6,190 nt of DNA from DATBMY01 sp036554605 (GTDB lineage: Bacteria > Acidobacteriota > Blastocatellia > UBA7656): the NCBI GenBank assembly GCA_036554605.1, contig DATBMY010000147.1, positions 1 to 6,190 on the forward strand, in the 5' to 3' direction. Shown one piece after another: positions 1 through 6,190 of the stretch. The notes under the pieces are model-generated. The model saw only the letters and a program-made list of their open reading frames with translations. It did no database searches and was not told the DNA's origin. The position numbers and the translations under genes are program-made. Position 1 is the first letter of the stretch. Each line of letters begins with the position of its first letter.

Positions 1-1
1 G

Positions 2-1081
2 GGGTTTAACTCCGGAGGCGTGCTGACGCTAAACGTTTCTCTGCCGCAGTCTCGATACGGCGAGCAGCCGCGCCGCGCTCAGTTCATCAATCAAGCTCTG
101 GATGCTTTGCGCCGGGTGCCCGGCGCGACCGGCGTGGCGTCGGCCGCCTACGCCCCGCTTGAAGAGATGAGGACCTCGCGTCGCTTCTGGCCGGAGGGGC
201 ATCCCGAGCCGGAATCCGGCAAAGAGCCGAACGCGGTCGACATACCGGTAAGCCCGGATTATTTCCGGTTGCTCGAAATACCTATCTTGCAAGGGCGCGC
301 TTTTAGCGAGAGCGACAACGGGCAAGCGCCCGGCGTGGTAATCGTAAACCGGACGTTTGCGCGCCGCTTCTTCGGCAGCGAAGACGCGACGGGCCGGCGC
401 ATTAGGTTTTATAGCTCGCGCCCGCAGGACCCGCCCCCGCCGTGGGTCGAGATAGTCGGGGTCGTGGGCGATGTACGGCAGGCAAGGCTCAATGCCGAGG
501 CTGAGCCCATAATCTACTCGCCGCAATTGCAACGGCTATGGTCTTTCATGACTTTCATGGTTCGCACGGATGCGGACCCCCCGGCTCTCGCGCGAGCGGC
601 GAGAGAAGCGATCTATTCGGTAGACAAAGATCAGGCAATCGCAAGCCTCGCCCCTCTTGACGAGGTTGTTGCCCGGTCAATGGCCGAGCGCAAGGGAATG
701 ATGTTTCTGCTCGCCGCTTTCGCCACACTCGCGCTTATGCTGTCGCTGGTGGGATTATTCGGCGTTGTCTCATATACGGCGGCGATGCGCACGCGGGAGA
801 TAGGCATAAGAATGGCTCTGGGAGCCACTCCTGGCAGCGTCTTCAAGCTCGTGCTCAGACAGGGGCTCGGCCTTACAGCAGCGGGCGTCATTATCGGGGC
901 GGGAGCCTCGCTGCTTCTTACAGGTTACCTGTCAGCCTTTCTCTACGATATTGGACCGGGCGATCTGATCACTTTTCTTTTTGTTCCTCTCGTATTGATG
1001 CTTGTCGCGCTTGCCGCAAGCGCCGTGCCCGCGCGCCGCGCCACGCGCATAGATCCCATGGTCGCGCTAAGACACGAGTAG
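2..1081 (+). CDS. ADOP-family FtsX/MacB-like permease, C-terminal part (5' end outside window)
   Basis: The frame is open from the left edge, so this is the C-terminal 359 residues of a longer protein. The GTG at 20 is an internal valine: the codons before it read GFNSGG, which fits the usual 'GFxPxxxLTL' lead into the second periplasmic domain. In visible-residue numbering, a MacB_PCD-like domain covers about 1-225, with SPDYFRLLEIPILQGR near 84-99, VNRTFARRFF near 115 and EIVGVVGDVR near 150. An FtsX domain follows, with membrane segments near 235-258, 289-309 and 322-343 and the signature TREIGIRMALGA ending near 275. It ends in the family-typical PARRATRIDPMVALRHE. About 450 residues (first MacB_PCD, first FtsX, five membrane segments) should lie upstream. 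It is predicted to be an inner-membrane permease with no ATPase of its own; substrate unknown. Stop is TAG at 1079-1081. Family call is confident; function is inferred. Confidence 0.93.
   Translation, partial: GFNSGGVLTLNVSLPQSRYGEQPRRAQFINQALDALRRVPGATGVASAAYAPLEEMRTSRRFWPEGHPEPESGKEPNAVDIPVSPDYFRLLEIPILQGRAFSESDNGQAPGVVIVNRTFARRFFGSEDATGRRIRFYSSRPQDPPPPWVEIVGVVGDVRQARLNAEAEPIIYSPQLQRLWSFMTFMVRTDADPPALARAAREAIYSVDKDQAIASLAPLDEVVARSMAERKGMMFLLAAFATLALMLSLVGLFGVVSYTAAMRTREIGIRMALGATPGSVFKLVLRQGLGLTAAGVIIGAGASLLLTGYLSAFLYDIGPGDLITFLFVPLVLMLVALAASAVPARRATRIDPMVALRHE
814..826 (+). repeat. Hairpin 13-mer GGCTCTGGGAGCC, copy 1 (permease 1, FtsX domain 2)
   Basis: GGCTC and GAGCC pair around a TGG triloop, and the flanking t813/a827 extends the stem to 6 bp. 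It encodes the ALGA of the RMALGA signature. Confidence 0.75.
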
Positions 1082-1105
1082 GGGTCGGGGGCCAGAGGTC
1101 GGGGG
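1055..1105 (+). repeat. 51-bp direct repeat, copy 1 (3' end of permease 1 plus spacer)
   Basis: Bases 1055-1105 match 6140-6190 without a mismatch. The repeat covers the last eight codons of the gene (PMVALRHE), the TAG stop and the first 24 bases of the G-rich spacer. Just upstream the two genes diverge (t1054 against c6139, then several differences). The second copy is cut by the window edge, so 51 bp is a minimum length. Confidence 0.9.
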
Positions 1106-1197
1106 GCAGGGAATCCGGATTTTCCAATGGGCTATTTCAAATTCGAGATGCTACTCGACAGACAATCCCTGGCCCCTGGCCCCTGACCTCCGACCCC
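1081..1197. repeat. 117-bp imperfect palindrome of degenerate G-rich 7-mers
   Basis: The left arm (1081-1112) divides into GGGGTCG, GGGGCCA, GAGGTCG, GGGGGCA and GGGA. The reverse complement of the right arm (1166-1197) divides into GGGGTCG, GAGGTCA, GGGGCCA, GGGGCCA and GGGA. By hand the arms match at 26 of 32 positions, and three of the six differences would be G-U pairs in RNA. The 53-base loop contains the 10-bp palindrome AATCCGGATT (1112-1121) and a small hairpin, TCGAG 1143-1147 with CTCGA 1154-1158. The left arm begins on the last base of the permease 1 stop codon and the right arm ends 8 bases before the Shine-Dalgarno of permease 2. It resembles REP/STRR-like intergenic repeats in general form. 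No transposase and no target-site duplication are visible. A transcript could fold here and reduce read-through or protect the upstream message; there is no U-tract of a classical terminator. Confidence 0.8.
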
Positions 1198-1204
1198 TGG
1201 CAAT

Positions 1205-1209
1205 GGAGG
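1205..1209 (+). promoter_or_regulatory. Shine-Dalgarno site deciding the permease 2 start
   Basis: GGAGG lies 5 bases before the ATG at 1215. An in-frame ATG at 1203 overlaps this site and would add only MEVK, so 1215 is preferred. The protein then begins METLWQDVRYSLRGF, the usual start of this family. Confidence 0.85.
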
Positions 1210-1214
1210 TAAAG

Positions 1215-3692
1215 ATGGAAACTCTCTGGCAAGATGTTCGCTACAGCCTTCGCGGATTTATAAAAGCTCCCGCCTTTGCGGCTGTTGCCATTATTTCGCT
1301 TGCGCTCGCTATCGGAGCAAACACGGCGATCTTCAGCGTAACGAAGGCAGTGTTATGGCGCGGGCTGCCTTATAGCGATCCCGCCCGGATTGTTGTCGTC
1401 GACCGCACGAGCCCGAAGACGCCTGACCAGGCGAGCCCGTGGTCTTATCCGAAGTTTCAGGTTCTGCGCGATAACAATGACGTGTTCGAGCAGGTCGCCG
1501 CTTACAGCAACCAGAACTTCCCGCTCACCGATACCGATAATCCCGAGCGCTTGCCGGTCGAGATCGTCTCGGCCAGCTACTTCCCGCTGCTCGGCATAGA
1601 AGCGATTCACGGCCGCGTCTTCTTGCCAGAAGAGGACCTGACGCCCGGCTCGCACCCCGTGGCCCTTATAAGCTACGGCTTGTGGCAGCGGCGATTCGGC
1701 GGCGATGAAGCGGTGCTGGGCCAGACCGTAAGCTTGAATAAAGTCCAGCTCAGAATCGTCGGCGTCATGCCACGGGGGTTCAAGGGGCAGGCGGACGCGG
1801 CCGAAGTGTGGACCCCTATGATGATGGCTCCGGCGCTGACATTTCCGCGAAGGCTGCAGGCGCCGTTTGCTCACTGGCATCAGGTAATAGCGAGGGTAAA
1901 AAGCGAAGTGAGCATAGAGCAGGCGCGCGCCGCTATGGAAGCGTTCGGGCCGAAAATAGACCAGGCAGTACCGGCGCGCGGCGGACCCTCCGAGCCTGAG
2001 ATGATCAGGGCCATTGCTTTGACGGAAGCGGGGATAGATCGGGGTATGAAGAGGTCGCTCATTATACTCTTTGTAGCGGTCGGTATCGTATTGCTCATAG
2101 CTTGCGCCAATCTTGCGAACCTGCTTATGGCGAAATCCGTCGCGCGCAGAAAAGAGGTCGCCATAAGAACGGCTCTGGGAGCCACCTCTGGCCGGTTGAT
2201 GAGACAACTCATCACGGAAAGCATGGTGCTTTCGCTCATCGGCGGAGCGGCCGGGCTGCTCGTCGCGCTCTGGGGCATAGAGATACTTTCAGCCCTCAAG
2301 CCCGCCATCGGCGACCGTTCAGCGAATTTCGTAACCCCCATGCTCGATTTCAGCCCTGCGCGCATTGACGCCGGGGTGCTTGCCTTCAGCCTGCTGCTCT
2401 CGCTCGCGACGGGGCTGCTGTTCGGGCTCGCGCCGGCCTTTCGCGCGGCGAGAGTCGACATAAACGAGGCGCTCAAGAAAGGCTCGGATGCTCGCAAGAT
2501 CCGGGCGCGCGCGCTGCGGCGGCTGAGACCGGGAAATACTCTTGTAGTTGCCGAGATAGCGCTTGCGCTCGTTTTGCTTGCGGGCGCCGGGCTTATGATA
2601 AAGAGCTTCTACCAGCTTCAGTCGGTCGACGCGGGATTCGATCCCGACCAGTTGTTGACGTTGCAGGTACACCTGCCGAAGTACGAGCAAGCGGCCGAGG
2701 CCGCTTTTTATGAGCAGCTGGTTGAACGCGTATCTGCGCTGCCGGGTGTTGAATCGGCCACGGTCGCATCTTCGACGCCGCTGTCGAATAACTCTTCCGC
2801 GACAACGATAAAGATCAAGGGACGCGAAACGAGCGAAGAGGGCGGCGCGGGCGTCGGGCTTCATAGCATCGGCCCTGATTATTTCAAGGCGCTCAAGATA
2901 CCGCTCATCGCCGGCAGGACATTCGACGGGCGGGACCGCGAAGGCGCCCCTCGCGTGGCGATAATCAACCGGGCCGCCGCCGCGAAGTTCTTTGCGGGCG
3001 AAGCCCCCCTGGGCAAACAGATAAGACTGGGCGTCGGCTGGAAAGAGGGCGAGCACGCCGAAGTTGTCGGCATAGCCGGCGACGTGAAGTACCGGGGCGT
3101 CGAGCAGGCGGCCGACCCGGCCGTCTACCTGCCTTATTTGCAGCCCACCGAATCCTCATCCTTTTTGATCGCGCGAACCACTTCTGATCCGAGCGCTCTG
3201 GCCGGTCTGGTGCGCCGCGAGGTGATAGCGCTCGACCGCAACGTGCCCATCTATGACGTAAAGACCATGAACGAGAGAACGGCGGCGGCCACATCGAGGA
3301 CCAGATTCAGCGCGATGATCCTCGGCTTGTTCGCCGCTCTCGCGCTCTTGCTTTCCGCGACTGGAATTTTCGGGGTGATGTCATACGCGGTCTCGGGTCG
3401 CACGCGGGAGATAGGCGTGAGAATGGCTCTGGGAGCCGGTCGCAAGGAAGTGCTTCGCATGGTTATGGGCGACGGGCTTGCCATGGTTATCGCCGGAATC
3501 ATTCTGGGTCTGGCCGGTTCGTACGGGGCGACAAGAGTGCTTCAGAGCCAGCTATACGAAGTCAGCGCGACCGATGTGCCGGTCTTCGCGCTGGGGGCGC
3601 TCTTGCTGGGCGCGGTCGCGCTCGCGGCAAGCTATTTGCCCGCGCGCCGCGCGGCGAAAGTCGACCCCCTGAAGGCGCTGCGCCACGAGTGA
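1215..3692 (+). CDS. ADOP-family duplicated FtsX/MacB-like permease (825 aa)
   Basis: This is a complete protein built of two MacB_PCD + FtsX units. Membrane segment 1 is near residues 18-43 (ISLALAIGANTAIFSV), followed by periplasmic domain 1 to about 277, with LISYGLWQRRFGG at 151-163. FtsX domain 1 has segments near 281-305, 334-356 and 387-411 and the signature RKEVAIRTALGA ending at 323. Segment 5 is near 440-465, then periplasmic domain 2, with GPDYFKALKIPLIAGR from 553 and VVGIAGDVK at 617-625. FtsX domain 2 has segments near 699-722, 754-775 and 790-812 and the signature TREIGVRMALGA. It ends PARRAAKVDPLKALRHE. Length fits the family. There is no Walker A or ABC signature, so any ATPase must come from elsewhere. 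By analogy with MacB it may drive export or periplasmic remodelling; substrate unknown. It lies 133 bp after permease 1 and 50 bp before permease 3, probably in one transcript. No disruption is seen. Confidence 0.95.
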   Translation: METLWQDVRYSLRGFIKAPAFAAVAIISLALAIGANTAIFSVTKAVLWRGLPYSDPARIVVVDRTSPKTPDQASPWSYPKFQVLRDNNDVFEQVAAYSNQNFPLTDTDNPERLPVEIVSASYFPLLGIEAIHGRVFLPEEDLTPGSHPVALISYGLWQRRFGGDEAVLGQTVSLNKVQLRIVGVMPRGFKGQADAAEVWTPMMMAPALTFPRRLQAPFAHWHQVIARVKSEVSIEQARAAMEAFGPKIDQAVPARGGPSEPEMIRAIALTEAGIDRGMKRSLIILFVAVGIVLLIACANLANLLMAKSVARRKEVAIRTALGATSGRLMRQLITESMVLSLIGGAAGLLVALWGIEILSALKPAIGDRSANFVTPMLDFSPARIDAGVLAFSLLLSLATGLLFGLAPAFRAARVDINEALKKGSDARKIRARALRRLRPGNTLVVAEIALALVLLAGAGLMIKSFYQLQSVDAGFDPDQLLTLQVHLPKYEQAAEAAFYEQLVERVSALPGVESATVASSTPLSNNSSATTIKIKGRETSEEGGAGVGLHSIGPDYFKALKIPLIAGRTFDGRDREGAPRVAIINRAAAAKFFAGEAPLGKQIRLGVGWKEGEHAEVVGIAGDVKYRGVEQAADPAVYLPYLQPTESSSFLIARTTSDPSALAGLVRREVIALDRNVPIYDVKTMNERTAAATSRTRFSAMILGLFAALALLLSATGIFGVMSYAVSGRTREIGVRMALGAGRKEVLRMVMGDGLAMVIAGIILGLAGSYGATRVLQSQLYEVSATDVPVFALGALLLGAVALAASYLPARRAAKVDPLKALRHE
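2171..2183 (+). repeat. Hairpin 13-mer GGCTCTGGGAGCC, copy 2 (permease 2, FtsX domain 1)
   Basis: The same 13 bases encode the ALGA of RTALGA. The surrounding 2162-2192 matches 805-835 of permease 1 at 28 of 31 bases, although one is FtsX domain 1 and the other FtsX domain 2. Confidence 0.75.
3425..3437 (+). repeat. Hairpin 13-mer GGCTCTGGGAGCC, copy 3 (permease 2, FtsX domain 2)
   Basis: The same 13 bases lie in RMALGA. They sit in a 39-base stretch (3399-3437) that differs from 788-826 at two positions and from 5873-5911 at three. Confidence 0.75.
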
Positions 3693-3722
3693 ATCTCATA
3701 TTTGAGATTTCATATTTCAAAT
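3692..3722. repeat. AT-rich hairpin and 14-bp tandem repeat between permeases 2 and 3
   Basis: AATCTCA (3692-3698) and TGAGATT (3703-3709) form a perfect 7-bp stem with a TATT loop, starting on the last base of the TGA stop. TCATATTT occurs at 3696-3703 and again at 3710-3717, a 14-bp period. The 10-mer TATTTCAAAT (3713-3722) is also found inside the other spacer at 1133-1142. The stem is AT-rich and no U-tract follows, so a strong terminator is unlikely. Confidence 0.65.
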
Positions 3723-3726
3723 CACC

Positions 3727-3734
3727 GAGAGGAG
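3727..3734 (+). promoter_or_regulatory. Shine-Dalgarno site deciding the permease 3 start
   Basis: GAGAGGAG lies 8 bases before the ATG at 3743. The same frame is open back to a GTG at 3689 that overlaps the upstream stop, but the extra 18 codons would read through the hairpin and this site and are unlike family N-termini. ATG 3743 gives METIWQDIRHGARML, matching permease 2. Confidence 0.85.
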
Positions 3735-3742
3735 TAAGCAGA

Positions 3743-6166
3743 ATGGAGACTATCTGGCAGGACATACGACACGGCGCGCGCATGCTGAAACGCAATCCCG
3801 GCTTTGTATTGATCGCGGTGCTGACGCTCGGACTCGGCATCGGGGCGACGACGGCCATCTTCAGCGTGGTCGACGCTGTCTTAATCCGCCCGCTCCCTTA
3901 TAAGAATCCCGACCGTCTGGTGATGGTCTGGGAGACCAACGCGAAGGAGAGCCGGTCCGAAGAGCCGATGTCGCTCGACGACTTCAAGGATTTCCAGCAG
4001 CGCAGCCAGAGCTTTGAAGAGATGGCCGCGGTCTCTCCCAGGTGGATTTTCAATCTGACTGGCGGCAGCGAGCCCGAGCAAGTCGGCGGGCTGTTTGCTT
4101 CGGCCGGCATGTTTAATCTGCTCGGGGCCGGCGCTGCCCACGGCCGCACCTTCACCTCGGAGGACGACACTACGGGCAGCGCACCTGTTGTGATCATCAG
4201 CCACGGCCTGTGGCAGCGGCAGTTCGGCGGCGACACCGAAATAATAGGCAAATCTCTCAGACTTGGCGGCAACCCGGCGACCATCATAGGGATCATGCCG
4301 GAAGGATTTCGCTTTCTTGAGGACGCCGATCTCTGGGTGCCGCTCGCGTCAAACCCGGTGGCAAGTCGCGGCCGGGGGCTCAGATTGCTTTCCGTAGCCG
4401 GAAGGTTACGAGAGGGAGTGACAATCTCTCAGGCCGAAGCGGAGCTTGCCTCGGCGGCGCGCGAGCTTGAAGAGAAGTTTCCCGCAACCAATACCGGGAT
4501 AGGCGCGAGGGTTGTCGGACTTCACGCGCAGATGACGGGCGGCGTCCGGACTATTCTGCTCGTGCTGCTCGGGGCGGTAGTCTCGGTACTTTTGATCGCG
4601 TGCGCGAATGTTGCGAACCTGCTGCTCGCCCGGGCGTCGGTCAGGCAGAAAGAGATTGCCATACGCGCCGCCATCGGCGCGACGCGGCGGAGGCTCGCGC
4701 GGCAGTTTCTGACCGAAAGCGTGATGCTTGCGCTCGCGGGCGGGGCGGCGGGGCTGCTTCTGGCGATGTGGGGCGTCGACCTTTTGATCGCTTTAAGTCC
4801 GCCGAACATCGTTCGCCAATCCAATATCGAGATGAACGGTTCGGTGCTCGCGTTCGCGATTGCCGCCTCTGCTCTGACGGGGCTCATCTTCGGGCTTGCT
4901 CCCGCGTGGCAAGCATCGCGGCCGGACCTGAACGAGACGTTGAAGGAGGGCGGGCGCTCGTCGGGCGCGCTTGCCAGCCACAGCCGCTTCCGCCGCGCGA
5001 TTGTTACCGCCGAGATTGCCATCTCGCTTCTGCTTTTGATCGGTTCGGGCTTGCTCATACGCAGCTTCGCGCGGCTCACGGAAGTCAATCCCGGGTTTGC
5101 CCCGGAAAATGTCTTAACTTTTACAACGCTGCTTCCGGATGCGAGATACAGCCAGCCGCAACAGCGCGGTCTCTTTTATAATCAGCTCGAAGAGCGCCTC
5201 AAACAGATGCCCGAGGTCGTATCGGTCGGCGCTGCGTCGCGGCTTCCGCTTCTCACTCCGAATAACAACATAACCTCTTCGCTCTCGATAGAGGGGCGCC
5301 CCCTTCCGCCGGGCAATCTGCCCGAAGTAGATTTCCGTCGCGCAAGCACAGACTACTTCGAGACGATGGGAATCCCGCTTTTGGAGGGGCGGGCCTTCAC
5401 CGATCAGGAAGTCGCCTCGGGCACGCAGACCGCCATAGTCAACGAGGCGTTCGCGCAGCGCTTTTTTCCCGGAGAAGAAGTTCTGGGCAAACGCGTGAAG
5501 CTCGGACCGAACCCCGACCAGCTCCCGTGGATAACGATAGTGGGAGTCGTCGGCAACGTCAGGCATCTGGCTATTGAGACCGAGCCACGGCCCGAAATCT
5601 ACCGCCACTACATGACGTTTCCGCTATCGAGTCCAGCGATAGTTGTGCGCTCGTCGAGCGATCCGAAGAAGTTGATCGCGGGGATACGCGCGCAGGTTCA
5701 AACAATAGACGCCGAGCTTTCGATAGCAAACATACACACGATGGATGAGTTGATGGCACGCTCGGTGGCGGGGCGGCGCTTTTCGATGACTCTGCTTGCA
5801 ATCTTCGCGTGCGTGGCTATCTTGCTTGCGGCCGTGGGGCTGTACGGTGTGATGAGCTATTCAGTCGTGCAGCGCACGCATGAGCTAGGCGTGAGAATGG
5901 CTCTGGGAGCCAGTCGCAGGGATGTGGTCACGCTGGTCGTAGGTCAGGCGGCGCGGCTGGCCGTCGCCGGAATAGCCATCGGGTTGATCGCGGCTATTGC
6001 CCTCACGCGATTGATGGGGAATATGCTTTATGAGATCAGCGCGACCGATCCGGCGACCTTCGCGGCCGTGGCATTGCTGATCGGAACCGTCGCTCTGCTG
6101 GCCAGCTACGTCCCGGCACGCCGCGCGACAAGAGTCGACCCCATGGTCGCGCTAAGACACGAGTAG
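3743..6166 (+). CDS. ADOP-family duplicated FtsX/MacB-like permease (807 aa)
   Basis: This is a complete paralogue of permease 2 with the same architecture. Membrane segment 1 is near 19-42 (LGLGIGATTAIFSVVDAVL), followed by the family motif RPLPYKNPDRLVMVWETN. Periplasmic domain 1 runs to about 265, with IISHGLWQRQFGG at 151-163. FtsX domain 1 has segments near 269-292, 329-349 and 366-388 and the signature RQKEIAIRAAIGA. Segment 5 is near 419-441, then periplasmic domain 2, with STDYFETMGIPLLEGR from 535 and ITIVGVVGNVRH at 597-608. FtsX domain 2 has segments near 681-705, 737-758 and 772-796 and the signature THELGVRMALGA. It ends PARRATRVDPMVALRHE, the same last eight residues as permease 1. 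No ATPase motif is present. It should sit in the inner membrane with two large periplasmic domains; substrate unknown. Start ATG 3743 is chosen by its Shine-Dalgarno. Stop is TAG 6164-6166, immediately followed by another copy of the G-rich repeat. Confidence 0.95.
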   Translation: METIWQDIRHGARMLKRNPGFVLIAVLTLGLGIGATTAIFSVVDAVLIRPLPYKNPDRLVMVWETNAKESRSEEPMSLDDFKDFQQRSQSFEEMAAVSPRWIFNLTGGSEPEQVGGLFASAGMFNLLGAGAAHGRTFTSEDDTTGSAPVVIISHGLWQRQFGGDTEIIGKSLRLGGNPATIIGIMPEGFRFLEDADLWVPLASNPVASRGRGLRLLSVAGRLREGVTISQAEAELASAARELEEKFPATNTGIGARVVGLHAQMTGGVRTILLVLLGAVVSVLLIACANVANLLLARASVRQKEIAIRAAIGATRRRLARQFLTESVMLALAGGAAGLLLAMWGVDLLIALSPPNIVRQSNIEMNGSVLAFAIAASALTGLIFGLAPAWQASRPDLNETLKEGGRSSGALASHSRFRRAIVTAEIAISLLLLIGSGLLIRSFARLTEVNPGFAPENVLTFTTLLPDARYSQPQQRGLFYNQLEERLKQMPEVVSVGAASRLPLLTPNNNITSSLSIEGRPLPPGNLPEVDFRRASTDYFETMGIPLLEGRAFTDQEVASGTQTAIVNEAFAQRFFPGEEVLGKRVKLGPNPDQLPWITIVGVVGNVRHLAIETEPRPEIYRHYMTFPLSSPAIVVRSSSDPKKLIAGIRAQVQTIDAELSIANIHTMDELMARSVAGRRFSMTLLAIFACVAILLAAVGLYGVMSYSVVQRTHELGVRMALGASRRDVVTLVVGQAARLAVAGIAIGLIAAIALTRLMGNMLYEISATDPATFAAVALLIGTVALLASYVPARRATRVDPMVALRHE
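5899..5911 (+). repeat. Hairpin 13-mer GGCTCTGGGAGCC, copy 4 (permease 3, FtsX domain 2)
   Basis: The same 13 bases lie in RMALGA, with the 6-bp stem extended by t5898/a5912. FtsX domain 1 of this gene lacks the motif: its AAIGA is encoded with different codons near 4667-4681. Confidence 0.75.
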
Positions 6167-6190
6167 GGGTCGGGGGCCAGAGGTCGGGGG
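6140..6190 (+). repeat. 51-bp direct repeat, copy 2, with the start of a second G-rich repeat
   Basis: This is identical to 1055-1105. The part from 6166 reads GGGGTCG, GGGGCCA, GAGGTCG, GGGG, the same heptamer order as the left arm of the palindrome after permease 1. The copy runs off the window, so whether the loop and right arm follow cannot be seen. Confidence 0.88.

Noticed and set aside
20..1081. GTG at 20 as the start of a 353-aa stand-alone permease
   Set aside because: The frame is open to the left edge and the preceding codons fit the family's internal sequence, so this is a truncated longer gene, not a single-domain permease.
1113..1165. Promoter for permease 2 inside the loop of the palindrome
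   Set aside because: AT-rich patches exist, but I could not find a convincing -35/-10 pair with proper spacing.
1081..1197. Classical Rho-independent terminator after permease 1
   Set aside because: The stem is long and GC-rich, but the loop is 53 bases and no U-tract follows the right arm; it is listed as a repeat instead.
1081..1197. CRISPR-like or insertion-sequence element in the spacer
   Set aside because: The units are degenerate adjacent 7-mers with no spacers, there is no transposase frame, and no target-site duplication flanks the element.
1203..1214. Four-codon N-terminal extension of permease 2 from ATG 1203
   Set aside because: The extension overlaps the Shine-Dalgarno GGAGG, and the ATG at 1215 gives the family-typical METLWQD start.
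1353..2207. Long minus-strand open frame opposite permease 2, and other antisense frames opposite all three genes
   Set aside because: They lie opposite well-supported genes, are arginine-rich or low in recognisable motifs, and are expected by chance in GC-rich DNA.
3689..3742. GTG start at 3689 overlapping the permease 2 stop (translational coupling)
   Set aside because: No ribosome binding site precedes it, the extra residues do not match family N-termini, and a good Shine-Dalgarno precedes ATG 3743.

Overview
The window holds one gene family: three tandem, same-strand genes for large FtsX/MacB-type permeases. The first is cut by the left edge and the other two are complete. All match the ADOP pattern (acidobacterial duplicated orphan permease, TIGR03434), in which two MacB_PCD + FtsX units are fused in one polypeptide of about 800 residues. 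That family, the GC-rich coding sequence and the G-rich repeat spacers suggest an acidobacterium (phylum Acidobacteriota), possibly of the Blastocatellia type. The class is an inference from general knowledge, not from a search.

Layout: (a) 2-1081, C-terminal 359 codons of permease 1. (b) 1082-1214, a 133-bp spacer almost filled by a 117-bp inverted repeat built from degenerate G-rich 7-mers, followed by a good Shine-Dalgarno site. (c) 1215-3692, complete permease 2, 825 aa. (d) 3693-3742, a 50-bp AT-rich spacer with a small perfect hairpin, a 14-bp tandem repeat and a Shine-Dalgarno site. (e) 3743-6166, complete permease 3, 807 aa. (f) 6167-6190, the start of another copy of the G-rich repeat, running off the right edge. 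No ATP-binding-cassette ATPase, RNA gene, CRISPR array or transposase gene is visible. There is no gene-free stretch longer than 300 bases.

The short gaps and shared strand suggest co-transcription of permeases 2 and 3 and probably 1. Each protein should sit in the inner membrane with two large periplasmic domains. By analogy with MacB/FtsX they could couple to a separately encoded ATPase for export or mechanotransmission, but the substrate is unknown. I see no new enzymatic system. The points worth attention are at the DNA level. A 51-bp stretch is identical at the 3' ends of genes 1 and 3, spanning the last codons, the stop and the repeat. The same hairpin-forming 13-mer recurs in the codons of four of the five FtsX signature motifs. 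The long heptamer palindrome lies between genes 1 and 2.
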